Assembly: GCA_031421635.1 (NCBI GenBank)
Contig: JANOPA010000044.1
Location: forward strand, 14,717 to 78,716
DNA length: 64,000 nt
From: JAPOKJ01 sp031421635
Lineage (GTDB): Bacteria > Pseudomonadota > Gammaproteobacteria > Burkholderiales > Burkholderiaceae_E
Reading direction: 5' to 3'
A program made the translations under genes and the position numbers. Numbering within the stretch: the stretch's first letter is position 1; the number at the start of each line of letters is the position of its first letter. Shown here piece by piece: positions 35,501-44,903 of this stretch. The notes beneath the pieces were generated by a model. That model did no database searches and was not told where the DNA came from. It saw nothing but the letters and a program-made list of their open reading frames with translations.

Positions 35501-36903
35501 GGGAGCTGCGTAATCACCTTGGTGGCGTACCGGGCGATCACGTCCTCGATCTTTTGAATTTGATTAGTATGCCCACCCAGGGCTGCGTAATGATCCCTGC
35601 GCGTCGTGAACTCTATCGGCGAGACAATGGCGGGCGTCGGCACGTAGCCAAAGCTGTTATCGGGCATCTGCGCGACATCCACCATCACGGTAATACCCCC
35701 TCCCGGCCAAATGTAAGTTGGCGCACCGCCGCAGGTGACCTTCGTCAATAAGTTCTTGATCGAGCGCGTTAACAAGATTGGATTTTCGGTCACCCCAGCC
35801 CTTAGACTTCCGCCGGCTCCGCCCACGTACATGACGCTCGTCAATGCCGGCTCACAGTTTTCCCCAATACGCTCCACTACTTTGCGCACGGCGTCCGGCA
35901 TGGGCGCTTTCTGTGGGGTAAGCTGCCCGTCCAGCACAAAGAATTCGGCGTCGTCGCCGGTCGTGGAAACCATCAGCAAAGTCGTGCCGGGACTGGTTTT
36001 GTGGGGGTCCCAACTATCAATAATGGTGAGTGGGTTCATGATATTAGTACCTCCCCAGCCGCTACCCGGCTCGGCGACTTGGAAGTATCGTCCTGGGGTC
36101 GAACGCTTACCCTTCAGACGTAAGCCGGTCTCCTTCCAATTAAGGCAGCGACCGGCCTGATGCTCACTCATCACACCGGTGATATGGTCATCGACGACCA
36201 CCACTTCGTCCACCAAACCATGCCACTGCTGAGCAAAAATACCGATGGTCGCCGAACCACAGCCAACCCTCATGCGGCGTTCCTCTAGCCCGTTCACAAT
36301 CGGCGCACGGTTAGCCTGCACGACGAGTTGAGCGCCACCTTCAATTTCGAGCTCAACCGATAATTTGTTGCCCAGCGACATCATCATGTCACAGGTGATC
36401 TTGCCTTCGCGTTTAGAGCCTGCGGTGAGGTGATGCACTCCTCCTAAGGATAAGAATTGGGAGCCATACTCATGGGTTGTGACATGCCCGACCGCCTCAC
36501 CTTTGTGGCGCACAATGGCGCGTTCTGGGCCGAGCCAACGATCCGTGTCGACCTTGACTCTGAAGCTGCAATAACTAAAGATGCCTTCGGTTACCACGGT
36601 TACCGTGTCAACACCTTCATGCTGACTAGACACAATAAATGGTGCAGGCTTGTAATCGGGATAGGTCGTTCCAGCACCAACCCCAGTCACCACCAAAGAA
36701 CTTCCCAGAGCGCCTGACCAGGGCTGCGCTGGGTCGTGCGGAAACACCACCGCAGGCTGGCCTCGTTCAAGCAAGACCATCGGGTCGACCCGAGTCAAAA
36801 CCCCGTCCATGTTGGCATAACGATCACAGGCGCCGCTTCGTCCTGGCGAGATTTGACACAACACCGGGCAGGCATTACAGATGATCTTTTCAGTATTGCT
36901 CAT
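35497..36903 (-). CDS. 6-hydroxynicotinate reductase-like iron-sulfur flavoprotein
   Basis: A 468-residue protein. C9, C12, C16 and C26 (CNACPVLCQISP...GACDRYA) could bind one [4Fe-4S] cluster. Downstream segments such as GSATIGIFAQQWHGLVDEVVVVDDHITGVMSEHQAG are typical of proteins named 6-hydroxynicotinate reductase after the E. barkeri enzyme, which uses reduced ferredoxin to reduce 6-hydroxynicotinate to 6-oxo-tetrahydronicotinate. The assignment rests on my memory of this family plus the enamidase-like neighbour. ATGA overlaps join it to the molybdenum hydroxylase subunit upstream and UPF0280 downstream. Confidence 0.75.
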   Translation of the reverse strand: MSNTEKIICNACPVLCQISPGRSGACDRYANMDGVLTRVDPMVLLERGQPAVVFPHDPAQPWSGALGSSLVVTGVGAGTTYPDYKPAPFIVSSQHEGVDTVTVVTEGIFSYCSFRVKVDTDRWLGPERAIVRHKGEAVGHVTTHEYGSQFLSLGGVHHLTAGSKREGKITCDMMMSLGNKLSVELEIEGGAQLVVQANRAPIVNGLEERRMRVGCGSATIGIFAQQWHGLVDEVVVVDDHITGVMSEHQAGRCLNWKETGLRLKGKRSTPGRYFQVAEPGSGWGGTNIMNPLTIIDSWDPHKTSPGTTLLMVSTTGDDAEFFVLDGQLTPQKAPMPDAVRKVVERIGENCEPALTSVMYVGGAGGSLRAGVTENPILLTRSIKNLLTKVTCGGAPTYIWPGGGITVMVDVAQMPDNSFGYVPTPAIVSPIEFTTRRDHYAALGGHTNQIQKIEDVIARYATKVITQLP

Positions 36904-39881
36904 CGCTTCAAGGCAGCCAGCATTCTGGATGGTGTGACCGGCACTTGATTCAATCGAGCTCCCGTGGCATGTCGAATGGCATTCAAAATCGCAGGAGCCG
37001 TGGCCACCAGGGCAGGCTCGCCAACTCCCTTCGCGCCGTACGGACCGAGTGGCTCTGGGTCTTCAATGAGATGGACAGTGATGGGTGGAACATCACCAAC
37101 CGTTGGAATCAAATAATCGTGAAGATTATCCGTTTTCCCAGGCCTATATTCTTCCATCAACGCGAGTCCGAGGCCCTGCGCGATACCGCCATGAATCTGC
37201 CCTTCGACCTGTGTTGGGTTGATCGCCTTGCCAACATCGTGAGCCGCATGAATACTGAGCACCCGAACCGACCCAAGATCAAGGTCCACTTCAACCTGTG
37301 CGAACTGCGCCGCAAAGCCATAGGTCGCATAAGGAACCCCCTGGCCATTGGCATCGAGGGGCACGGTGGGTGGGTTGAAAGTACCGCTACCGAACGCAAT
37401 GTCGCCGCGCTCATCCGTGGGCATCATCGATAGATCCAAGTCACGGCACTCTTCGCTGACTCCAGCGCTATCCTGAACATTCACATCTTCGACTTTCAGA
37501 CGTCCTCGCAGCAGACTTAAATCCAAGCTCAATTGAACCGGTGCGTTCTCCGCAAACCCGAGCAAGCCCAAGAGTCTTCGCCGTAAAGACTCACCAGCAA
37601 ATTTCGCCGCGTTTCCAGAGACAAAGGTTTGCCGTGAGGCCGAACTTTTACCGGCATCTTCAGTCAACCAGGTATCGGCGCGCACCTGATCGAATAATCG
37701 GACCGGAACGCCGAGGGCCTGAGCGCAAATCTGCGGCAAAATCGTATAGGTGCCTTGGCCGATATCCACGGCACCGTTGTACAACATGAAGCGCCCGTCT
37801 GCTCGAAGTCCGACTGTCATCGTGGAGGGATTGGCGATGACCGTATTGCCAATGCCGTACCACATACAGGCCAAACCGACCCCCCGGCGCTTGCGGCCCA
37901 CATAGCGTCGATGCGGGTCACTTTCGAGGCTCATCAAATCATCGAGCGCAAGCATTTTATCGGCCTTGCCATCGCTTGGACGCCTCGACAAAGCGATTGC
38001 ACTCTGATTGAACGCAGCCACCGCGGACTTGGCCTCCTCCCATGCGGGTCGTAGCGCATCCAAGCAAGCACGTAAGCCTACGCTTGCCGCGAGAGTTTGA
38101 CCTGTTGCCGTGGAATCGCCGGCGCGTAAGGCTTGCTCGTAGCGGTATTGCAAAGAATCCTTAGCAAACTTAATGGCAAGCTCATCAATCAAGCCCTCCG
38201 TTACTAAAGTGGACTGAGGCACCCCGAAGCCACGAAAGGCGCCGGCCACCGTGTTGTGAGTGAGTACCGCCCGGGTAAGGGCCCGGACGTTTGGAAATCG
38301 GTACGGCCCACAGGCGTGAATCGGAACCCGATTGGCCACGGTCGGCCCCCAAGACGAATACGCACCGGTATTGAAATCACCCGAAAAATCAAAAGCGATA
38401 AAATTTCCGTTCTCGTCAGTGGTGATACTCGCCGTTAATTTGGAAGGGTGGCGCTTGGTTGTGGAAAGCATTGATTCACGCCGACCATAAACGAGACGCG
38501 TCGGTTTACCAAATTTGCGTGCTGCCGCAACCAGTAATGGCTGGATGGACATATCTAACTTTCCGCCAAAGCCCCCACCGACCGCTGAAGGGATGATGCG
38601 TACCTGTTCTGGTTTAAGATCGAACATATTGGCAAGCTCATCACGATCCATAAAAGGCGTTTGAGTACAAGCAAAAACGCTCACGACCGGCTCAATCACT
38701 CCCAATACGCTCGGCCCGAGTGCGGCCGTGTTCCAAGTGGCGTAACCTGCCTCAGGCTCCAGGTAGGCATGTTCGACATAGGGTGTGCTTAGGGTCGCTC
38801 GTAAGGTCAGCGCTCCATCTCGAATCACCTGATCAAGCGTGTTCGGCTGTGCCTCGCGAAGCACTCGGCCACGGCACAAGACATTATCCGGCCAACGTCT
38901 TTGAACAATGGGCGCTCCTGGGGCCAAGGCCTGTTCTGGCTCGAGCACGGCTGGCCGGACTTGGTAACGTACGGGAAAGTCTTCGTCACGAAATGATCGC
39001 AGTACCTCGTCATCGCCCACCAGTACCGCCACTGCTTCACCCAAAAAGCGAACTTCGGTCTCTGCCAAGGCGGGCTGATCGCGCAGCTCGGGAAAAATCG
39101 CAAAACGATTGAAGGGAATATCCTTGGCGATCAATACACCCTTGATACCCGCTTGCTGGTTCGCCCAAAGTACAAAATCGTTGAGGGCAAAACGGGCGTG
39201 GCTGTGAGGCGAACGAACCACCCGCAAAGCAAGACAATCCTTGGGCACTTCGTCCGCTCCGAAACGCTCGACACCGGTAATTTTGCCCTGCCCGTCAAGC
39301 TTCGTCTGACGCGAACCGGCATGCCCTAATTCGTCCAGAGAAGCTTTGCTTTTGGAGTGCGCTTTATTGACCGACAGTACCGCTTCCACAATCTTGCGAT
39401 AACCGGTGCAGCGACACAAGACGCCCGCGAGAGCGTCCATAACCTGCGCTTCGCTCGGTTGAGCGTTCTTTTGAAGAAGGTCAAAAGCGGCTATCAACAT
39501 ACCTGGTGTGCAAATACCACACTGAGTTGCACCGTGGTTCAAAAAAGCCTGTTGAAGGCGTTTGCCAAGAGGGTCTTTAGCCAGGGCCTCAACCGTCACC
39601 ACCGACTGATGCTCGACCTGGCCGATCGGAACCAAACAGGCGCAGACTTGTTGCTCGTTAATCGACACGGTGCATATGCCGCAGTCGCCCGCACTGCAGC
39701 CGAGCTTGGTCCCGGTCAGGCCGAATTCATCGCGCAGCACATCACTAAGCCTGGTGATCGGCGAGGAGCTAGAGGTTTTTAGTTGACCATTGAGGCGAAA
39801 GTGGATCACCTGACTGAGCAACCCGACTCCGTCGAGCGCTTGAGTATCCATGCCCATTTGGGTATCGAGCAGGTCAGCCAT
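36900..39881 (-). CDS. molybdenum hydroxylase, fused 2Fe-2S and molybdopterin subunit (putative nicotinate dehydrogenase)
   Basis: A 993-residue xanthine-dehydrogenase-family protein. Residues 25-100 hold a plant-type [2Fe-2S] domain (C62, C67, C70, C82) and 100-170 the second cluster (QCGICTPGM, LCRCTGYRK). The rest is the molybdopterin domain with VGGGFGGK, GAFRGFGVPQ and the catalytic Glu955 in GAKGVGEP. Family members hydroxylate N-heterocycles next to nitrogen using water. With the reductase and enamidase downstream, nicotinate to 6-hydroxynicotinate is the likely reaction. In E. barkeri these parts are separate subunits; here small and large are fused. It overlaps the FAD-subunit gene by 8 bp. 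Confidence 0.88.
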   Translation of the reverse strand: MADLLDTQMGMDTQALDGVGLLSQVIHFRLNGQLKTSSSSPITRLSDVLRDEFGLTGTKLGCSAGDCGICTVSINEQQVCACLVPIGQVEHQSVVTVEALAKDPLGKRLQQAFLNHGATQCGICTPGMLIAAFDLLQKNAQPSEAQVMDALAGVLCRCTGYRKIVEAVLSVNKAHSKSKASLDELGHAGSRQTKLDGQGKITGVERFGADEVPKDCLALRVVRSPHSHARFALNDFVLWANQQAGIKGVLIAKDIPFNRFAIFPELRDQPALAETEVRFLGEAVAVLVGDDEVLRSFRDEDFPVRYQVRPAVLEPEQALAPGAPIVQRRWPDNVLCRGRVLREAQPNTLDQVIRDGALTLRATLSTPYVEHAYLEPEAGYATWNTAALGPSVLGVIEPVVSVFACTQTPFMDRDELANMFDLKPEQVRIIPSAVGGGFGGKLDMSIQPLLVAAARKFGKPTRLVYGRRESMLSTTKRHPSKLTASITTDENGNFIAFDFSGDFNTGAYSSWGPTVANRVPIHACGPYRFPNVRALTRAVLTHNTVAGAFRGFGVPQSTLVTEGLIDELAIKFAKDSLQYRYEQALRAGDSTATGQTLAASVGLRACLDALRPAWEEAKSAVAAFNQSAIALSRRPSDGKADKMLALDDLMSLESDPHRRYVGRKRRGVGLACMWYGIGNTVIANPSTMTVGLRADGRFMLYNGAVDIGQGTYTILPQICAQALGVPVRLFDQVRADTWLTEDAGKSSASRQTFVSGNAAKFAGESLRRRLLGLLGFAENAPVQLSLDLSLLRGRLKVEDVNVQDSAGVSEECRDLDLSMMPTDERGDIAFGSGTFNPPTVPLDANGQGVPYATYGFAAQFAQVEVDLDLGSVRVLSIHAAHDVGKAINPTQVEGQIHGGIAQGLGLALMEEYRPGKTDNLHDYLIPTVGDVPPITVHLIEDPEPLGPYGAKGVGEPALVATAPAILNAIRHATGARLNQVPVTPSRMLAALKR

Positions 39882-40740
39882 AAGCAGCCTCCGCCATCAT
39901 CTCCAAAACAAGTTTTTCACATAAGGCAGCCGCCAGATCGCGGCGACAGACTTGGTCTGCCCGCACGTCGGAGATCGGACTGAGCAGGTTCAAGGAAGCC
40001 TCTAGGGCCTTGGCCTTTTTGGCCTCAGGCATGCCTTCCATGTACCAAGTTTCAAGCGGCTCCAACCGTCTCGCCATCGGCGAACACGCGCCCACGGCAA
40101 TTCGACACCATCCTTTTTTGCCGCGTCGCCACTGCGCAGCCAACATCGTGATTGAGATGACGAGATAGCGTCTCGAACCCATTTTCAAGAACAGTGAGTT
40201 GACCGGTGCCGCCACCAAGGGTAATTCAATCGCCGTGACGATTTCACCCGGTGCCAAGGCAACCTTGCGAGCGCCCTCCACAAAATTTTCTAGGGTCATC
40301 CAGCGCCGCGCTTCGGAGGAGCGGATTTCGAGATTCGCACCTAGAGCCATGAGCACCGGAATGCCATCAGCCGCGGGCGAGGCATTACAGACATTACCGA
40401 CCAAGGTGGCGCGATTTTGAATCTGTTGGCCGCCAATTTCTTTCGCACACTGACGAAGTGCAAGAAAACCTCGGCTGGCAAGCTCAGGATGGCGTAAAAC
40501 ATCGCTCCAACTGACCATCGCACCGATTCTGAGGAAATGCGCGCCGCCCCGTTGCAGTCGGATGATTTCTCGCAATTCTGACACGGCGGAAAGATCCAGG
40601 ACATCACCTTCGACCCTGCGGTCGGCCAATGCGGGGTAGAAATCGGTCCCACCCGCCATCAGTCGCGGCTCAAACCGCCCCGCCATGATTAAAGCTTGAC
40701 CGAGATCCTTTGGGCGCAAATAGCGGGCACTTTCTAGCAT
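39874..40740 (-). CDS. molybdenum hydroxylase FAD-binding subunit
   Basis: About 288 residues. LMAGGTDFYPAL and IQNRATLVGNVCNASPAADGIPVLMAL are the FAD-binding motifs of the CoxM/XdhA medium subunit, and MGSRRYLVISI belongs to its C-terminal domain. The ATG at 40740 is favoured by GAGG upstream; an in-frame TTG at 40761 would add seven residues. It passes electrons from the 2Fe-2S clusters to an acceptor. First gene of the operon that runs on to about 29.9 kb, and divergent from the ferredoxin gene across 232 bp. Confidence 0.9.
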   Translation of the reverse strand: MLESARYLRPKDLGQALIMAGRFEPRLMAGGTDFYPALADRRVEGDVLDLSAVSELREIIRLQRGGAHFLRIGAMVSWSDVLRHPELASRGFLALRQCAKEIGGQQIQNRATLVGNVCNASPAADGIPVLMALGANLEIRSSEARRWMTLENFVEGARKVALAPGEIVTAIELPLVAAPVNSLFLKMGSRRYLVISITMLAAQWRRGKKGWCRIAVGACSPMARRLEPLETWYMEGMPEAKKAKALEASLNLLSPISDVRADQVCRRDLAAALCEKLVLEMMAEAAYG

Positions 40741-40972
40741 CGCGGCCTCAAATGTTCCCAAAACACAAAAAACACATGAAAATCTACCTATTTTTAGGAC
40801 GGTTCAAAGAAACAGTAGAAGGTTTGAAGGATACTTCGCTTGACGCTCTGAGGGCTACTCAAGCATTAAGCATAGGCGAAAAAGCGCCGCACGGTACAAT
40901 TTAGCCTATTCCAATACAGCCTAATTTTGGCCGGTAGAAGGAACCTTTTCAAGTTTTCCCCGAGAAAATCCA

Positions 40973-41296
40973 ATGACCCATGTTGTCACTGAATCCTGCA
41001 TCCGCTGTAAACATACTGATTGTGTCGACGTTTGCCCTGTTGATTGTTTCCGCGAAGGGCCAAACTTTCTGGTCATCGATCCGGACGAATGTATTGATTG
41101 CGCCGTATGCATTCCTGAATGCCCTGAAGAGGCCATTTTTGCGGAAGAAGATGTTCCTAAGGGTCAAGAGAAATTTGTCGCACTCAATATTGAGCTGGCT
41201 AAACTTTGGCCCAGCATTACGCGCACCAAGCCAGGCTTACCCGATGCCGAAGAATGGAAGAACAAGCCCAACAAGCTTGCTGAGTTAAAGCGCTAA
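40973..41296 (+). CDS. fdxA: 7Fe-8S ferredoxin (FdxA type)
   Basis: A 107-residue ferredoxin almost identical in its N-terminal half to Azotobacter FdI-type proteins: CIRCKHTDCVDVCPVDCFREGPNFLVIDPDECIDCAVCIPECP gives one [3Fe-4S] and one [4Fe-4S] cluster. The C-terminal tail (DAEEWKNKPNKLAELKR) is the usual FdxA extension. It is divergent from the molybdenum hydroxylase operon and 27 bp before the Nfn-like flavoprotein gene. It is a good candidate electron donor for the 6-hydroxynicotinate reductase-like enzyme. Confidence 0.95.
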   Translation: MTHVVTESCIRCKHTDCVDVCPVDCFREGPNFLVIDPDECIDCAVCIPECPEEAIFAEEDVPKGQEKFVALNIELAKLWPSITRTKPGLPDAEEWKNKPNKLAELKR

Positions 41297-41323
41297 GCGG
41301 AGCAATTCATCGAAAAAGCGAGC

Positions 41324-44300
41324 TTGAGCACAGGCGGAACCCAAACCGGTGCGCTGGGCGCCAGTGACGCCCCCGGAGCAGGCGAGTCGCCAGACTCAAG
41401 TGAGACGCTTTCCTTGAAGTTTGATCTGGACTTCCAGGCGCTTTATTCAGACCAGGGGCTTGAACGACTGAACAAGCACTTCTGGAGCGAATTTAATCAA
41501 TCCTCGCTCAATACCGGTGCGCCGCCTTCGGAAGCCGCACCGTCAGCCTATCTCCTCACCCTGGCGCGCGCCAGCGAAACATTCATTGAGAAGCTTTTTG
41601 GGTTAGAAGTACCGCTCGAAAACTATCGTCAGCGGGATGTGGCCTTTACGCTACTGCAGACGATCAAGTACAAGTTCGTAAAACGTAAGGCCATGCTAAG
41701 CGTCACTACCGAAGACTTACTTGGTTATGATCCCGGGCCGGCCCGCGCGCGTTGGCTCACCCTGGGCGTGATCGATCCGGCCACTCAGCAATTTGAGGAA
41801 CTGGTCTTCGCGCGTTACGTCCAGGCTTGGCAAGATGCGAAGAGCGATGATCAGGCGCGTCACGATCTCGATACCGCCCGCCTTTACAGCGCATGGGCCT
41901 GCATGGACCCACGCGGGCAGCACGAACATCGAGGTCAGGTGTTGTTCGACCATGCTCAGGGCCTAGACAGGCAACATTTGCTTCATCGATTGGAGGAACA
42001 CGACGACTCCGAGATTTCTCCCGTTCAGGCAAAGCCTAACTATCGCGTGATCAAGATAAAGGCAGAGTTCCAGGAGCCTCGCCAAGGCTTCGATTTGAGT
42101 GATAGTGGCCCGCGACCTGAAAGGGGGTTAGACCAGGCCAGATATTGCCTGATTTGCCATTCGAACAATACAGATTCCTGCTCTCACGGTATGCCCGGCA
42201 AAGAGATTGAGCTAGCTTCAAGCAAGTTATATTCACCGCCAGACGCTCCGAAAACACTGGCTCGAAACGCGCTTGGCATCACTCTAGGTGGCTGCCCGCT
42301 CGGCGAAAAGATTTCCGAGTTTCAACTATTGCGGCGAGAAAGCCGTCCCATTGCAGCCTTGGCAATGATCACTCGCGACAATCCGATGGTGGCGGCCACC
42401 GGTCACCGCATCTGCAATGACTGCTCGCGCGCCTGCGTGTTTCAGCAACAAACCCCGGTCGATATTCCTGCGGGCGAAACCCGCATTTTGGAGGACGTCC
42501 TGAGCCTGCCTTGGGGCGTGGAAATTTACAGCTTACTCACGCGTTGGAATCCGCTCAGAAGCGCGGATAGCGAATCTATTTTGGGATTTGCGGAATCTAA
42601 GCCCCGCAGCGACTCTCACAAAAAAATATTGGTGACGGGCTTGGGGCCGGCGGGCTTCACACTCGCCCACCATTTATTGAACCTGGGACATCAGGTCGTT
42701 GCAATTGACGGACAGAAGATTGAGCCTCTCGATCAGGAGCTGATCAACCGGCCAATATATTCTTGGCGGCACTTTCAAGAATCCTTAGCCACGCGCATTC
42801 CGGCTGGTTTCGGAGGCGTTGCCGAGTACGGCATTACGGTTCGATGGAATAAGAACTACCTCAAACTGCTTCGTCTACTGCTACAACGTCGCCCTCGATT
42901 TCTACTTCAAGGCGGCGTTCGCCTCGGATCCCAGCTCAGTATCGAGCAAGCCCTCAACTTGGGGTTTGACCACATTGGCTTGGCTTTAGGGGCGGGCAAG
43001 CCGAAGTTGTGGAACCAGAAAAACGCTTTCCCGCAGGGTGTGCGAATGGCCAGCGATTTTCTCATGGCCTTACAGTTGACCGGGGCTTACCGAGAAGACT
43101 CTCTAGCTGCACTGCAAATAGAGTTACCTGCCGTGGTGATCGGCGCTGGCCTCACCGCCGTAGACACGGCAACCGAGGCGCTGGCTTATTACGCTCTCCA
43201 GGTTGAGCGCTTCGCACACCGCCATCGCGCATTAATGGCGGCCCAATCGAAACTGAGGGGTCACACTACGGATTATTTAGTCGCACTATCGCCTTTGGAG
43301 AAGGCTAAAGCGGAGCGCTTTATTGCTCACGGCGAGATTTTGATTGAAGAGAAAAAGCGTGCGGCAATAGAAGGCAGGCCCGGCAACTTCTTGAAGCATT
43401 TGCAGGCCTGGGGCGGTGTTAGCCTAATCTATCGTCGACCTTTGGAGGAGAGCCCCGCCTACCGCCTTAACCACGAAGAGTTGCAAAAAGGGCTCGAAGA
43501 AGGCATCTGGATACTTGAGCAGACTGAAGTGCTAGAAGTGCTCAGCGATGCTACAGGTGCCCTAGAGGGCTTAAGGCTTCGATCAGTCGCTAGAGAAGAC
43601 CATGAGTTTGTCCTCGCCGCCAAAACTACCTTATTGGCTGTCGGTGCGGATCGCAACGACTTCCTCGCCAAGTCTTTTTCCAGCGTACTGCCTACATCGC
43701 TTAAGCAAACGCACCTCAGCCTCAGCGCCGACGCACATCAAGCCGAAGGGTTCAGTGTTGAAGGCCACGAGGAAATAAGTATTCTTGGAGACATGCATCC
43801 CAATTATGCCGGTAGTGTTGTCAAGGCGATGGCCTCTGCGGCCCGCGCCAGCACTTTAATCGATGGGTTATTGAATGGCGCGACACGGGCCCGAACGCCG
43901 GAGTCTTTCGAGCACTTCTGCACTCGCCTCAGGAAACTTTGGGGGGCGCAACTAGTGGACAGCACTGAATTTCGAAAGGGCATCGTCGAGCTAGGGCTAA
44001 ACGCACCTGCTGCAGCCACGAATTTCCAACCTGGTCAGTTTTTTAAGCTACAAAATTTCGAAGGCCCACAAACCACAACCAGAGCCAGTGCCTTGCAAGC
44101 TGCTGAACCACTGGCGATGACCGGGGCGAGCGCCAATCGGCAAAGCGGACGACTTTCGACGATTATTTTGCAGGACGGTGCTTCAAGCGCATTGACTAGC
44201 GACTGGGGTTTGGGCCAGGAGGTTGTATTCATGGGCCCATGCGGAACCCCAAGCGCCATTCCAAGTCAAAAGAAGGTTCTGCTCGTAGGTGGTGGCCTGG

Positions 44301-44878
44301 GCAATGCCGTACTGTTTTCCATTGGTGAAGCCTGCCGGGCTCAGGCTTGCGAAGTATTTTATGTCGCGGCCTATCGCAGCATGAAAGACTTGTTTCATCA
44401 AGCTTCTATTGAAGCCGCAGCCGACCACGTGATTTGGTGTTTCGAAAGTTTGCACGAAGGAGTGCCCCTGTGTCGAGCCCAAGACCCATTGATCACTGGC
44501 AATGTCTTGCACGGGATACGGCGGCTACAGCACAATCAAATACTTTCCAGGATTGAGCATCTCTTGGTGATTGGGTCCCACCGGATGATGGGTGCCGTGG
44601 CTCAGGCCTTTCGCACGGAATTCTCAAAAGATATCCACCCGGACTTGAACGCTTTCGCCTCAGTGAACGCCTCCATGCAGTGCATGATGAAGGGCATCTG
44701 TGGCCAATGTTTGCAGGCTGTGAGGGACCCCATCACTGGGCAAAAGAGCTATATATTTGCCTGTGAAGCACAAGATCAACCGCTTTTTGCAGTGGATTTT
44801 GAGGAGCTTAAGGGAAGGCTAGCCCAAAATCGCGTACTCGAAGTGCAGCACTCCGCATGGGTTAGGCACTCTCGTTAG
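41324..44878 (+). CDS. Nfn-like fused flavoprotein (GltD-type plus PyrK/FNR-type domains)
   Basis: A 1184-residue multidomain oxidoreductase. Residues 1-265 are an N-terminal helical region found in long proteins of this kind. A cysteine-rich GltD-like segment follows (C275, C278, C286, C324; then C364, C367, C371), suggesting two [4Fe-4S] clusters. An FAD/NAD(P) domain opens at GLGPAGF (439-445), with a second nucleotide motif VIGAGLTAVDTATEA. The C-terminal part resembles PyrK/NfnA: VLLVGGGLGNAVLF and a [2Fe-2S] motif at C1120, C1126, C1129, C1147. The order matches NfnB joined to NfnA. It may supply reduced ferredoxin from NAD(P)H. Start TTG 41324 is uncertain. Confidence 0.75.
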   Translation: MSTGGTQTGALGASDAPGAGESPDSSETLSLKFDLDFQALYSDQGLERLNKHFWSEFNQSSLNTGAPPSEAAPSAYLLTLARASETFIEKLFGLEVPLENYRQRDVAFTLLQTIKYKFVKRKAMLSVTTEDLLGYDPGPARARWLTLGVIDPATQQFEELVFARYVQAWQDAKSDDQARHDLDTARLYSAWACMDPRGQHEHRGQVLFDHAQGLDRQHLLHRLEEHDDSEISPVQAKPNYRVIKIKAEFQEPRQGFDLSDSGPRPERGLDQARYCLICHSNNTDSCSHGMPGKEIELASSKLYSPPDAPKTLARNALGITLGGCPLGEKISEFQLLRRESRPIAALAMITRDNPMVAATGHRICNDCSRACVFQQQTPVDIPAGETRILEDVLSLPWGVEIYSLLTRWNPLRSADSESILGFAESKPRSDSHKKILVTGLGPAGFTLAHHLLNLGHQVVAIDGQKIEPLDQELINRPIYSWRHFQESLATRIPAGFGGVAEYGITVRWNKNYLKLLRLLLQRRPRFLLQGGVRLGSQLSIEQALNLGFDHIGLALGAGKPKLWNQKNAFPQGVRMASDFLMALQLTGAYREDSLAALQIELPAVVIGAGLTAVDTATEALAYYALQVERFAHRHRALMAAQSKLRGHTTDYLVALSPLEKAKAERFIAHGEILIEEKKRAAIEGRPGNFLKHLQAWGGVSLIYRRPLEESPAYRLNHEELQKGLEEGIWILEQTEVLEVLSDATGALEGLRLRSVAREDHEFVLAAKTTLLAVGADRNDFLAKSFSSVLPTSLKQTHLSLSADAHQAEGFSVEGHEEISILGDMHPNYAGSVVKAMASAARASTLIDGLLNGATRARTPESFEHFCTRLRKLWGAQLVDSTEFRKGIVELGLNAPAAATNFQPGQFFKLQNFEGPQTTTRASALQAAEPLAMTGASANRQSGRLSTIILQDGASSALTSDWGLGQEVVFMGPCGTPSAIPSQKKVLLVGGGLGNAVLFSIGEACRAQACEVFYVAAYRSMKDLFHQASIEAAADHVIWCFESLHEGVPLCRAQDPLITGNVLHGIRRLQHNQILSRIEHLLVIGSHRMMGAVAQAFRTEFSKDIHPDLNAFASVNASMQCMMKGICGQCLQAVRDPITGQKSYIFACEAQDQPLFAVDFEELKGRLAQNRVLEVQHSAWVRHSR

Positions 44879-44903
44879 CCCATCACTCAGCAAGGAGTCG
44901 CTT

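Noticed and set aside
40895..40900. TACAAT as the fdxA -10 element
   Set aside because: Five of six match, but no -35 is correctly spaced and TTGACG at 40840 is too far away.
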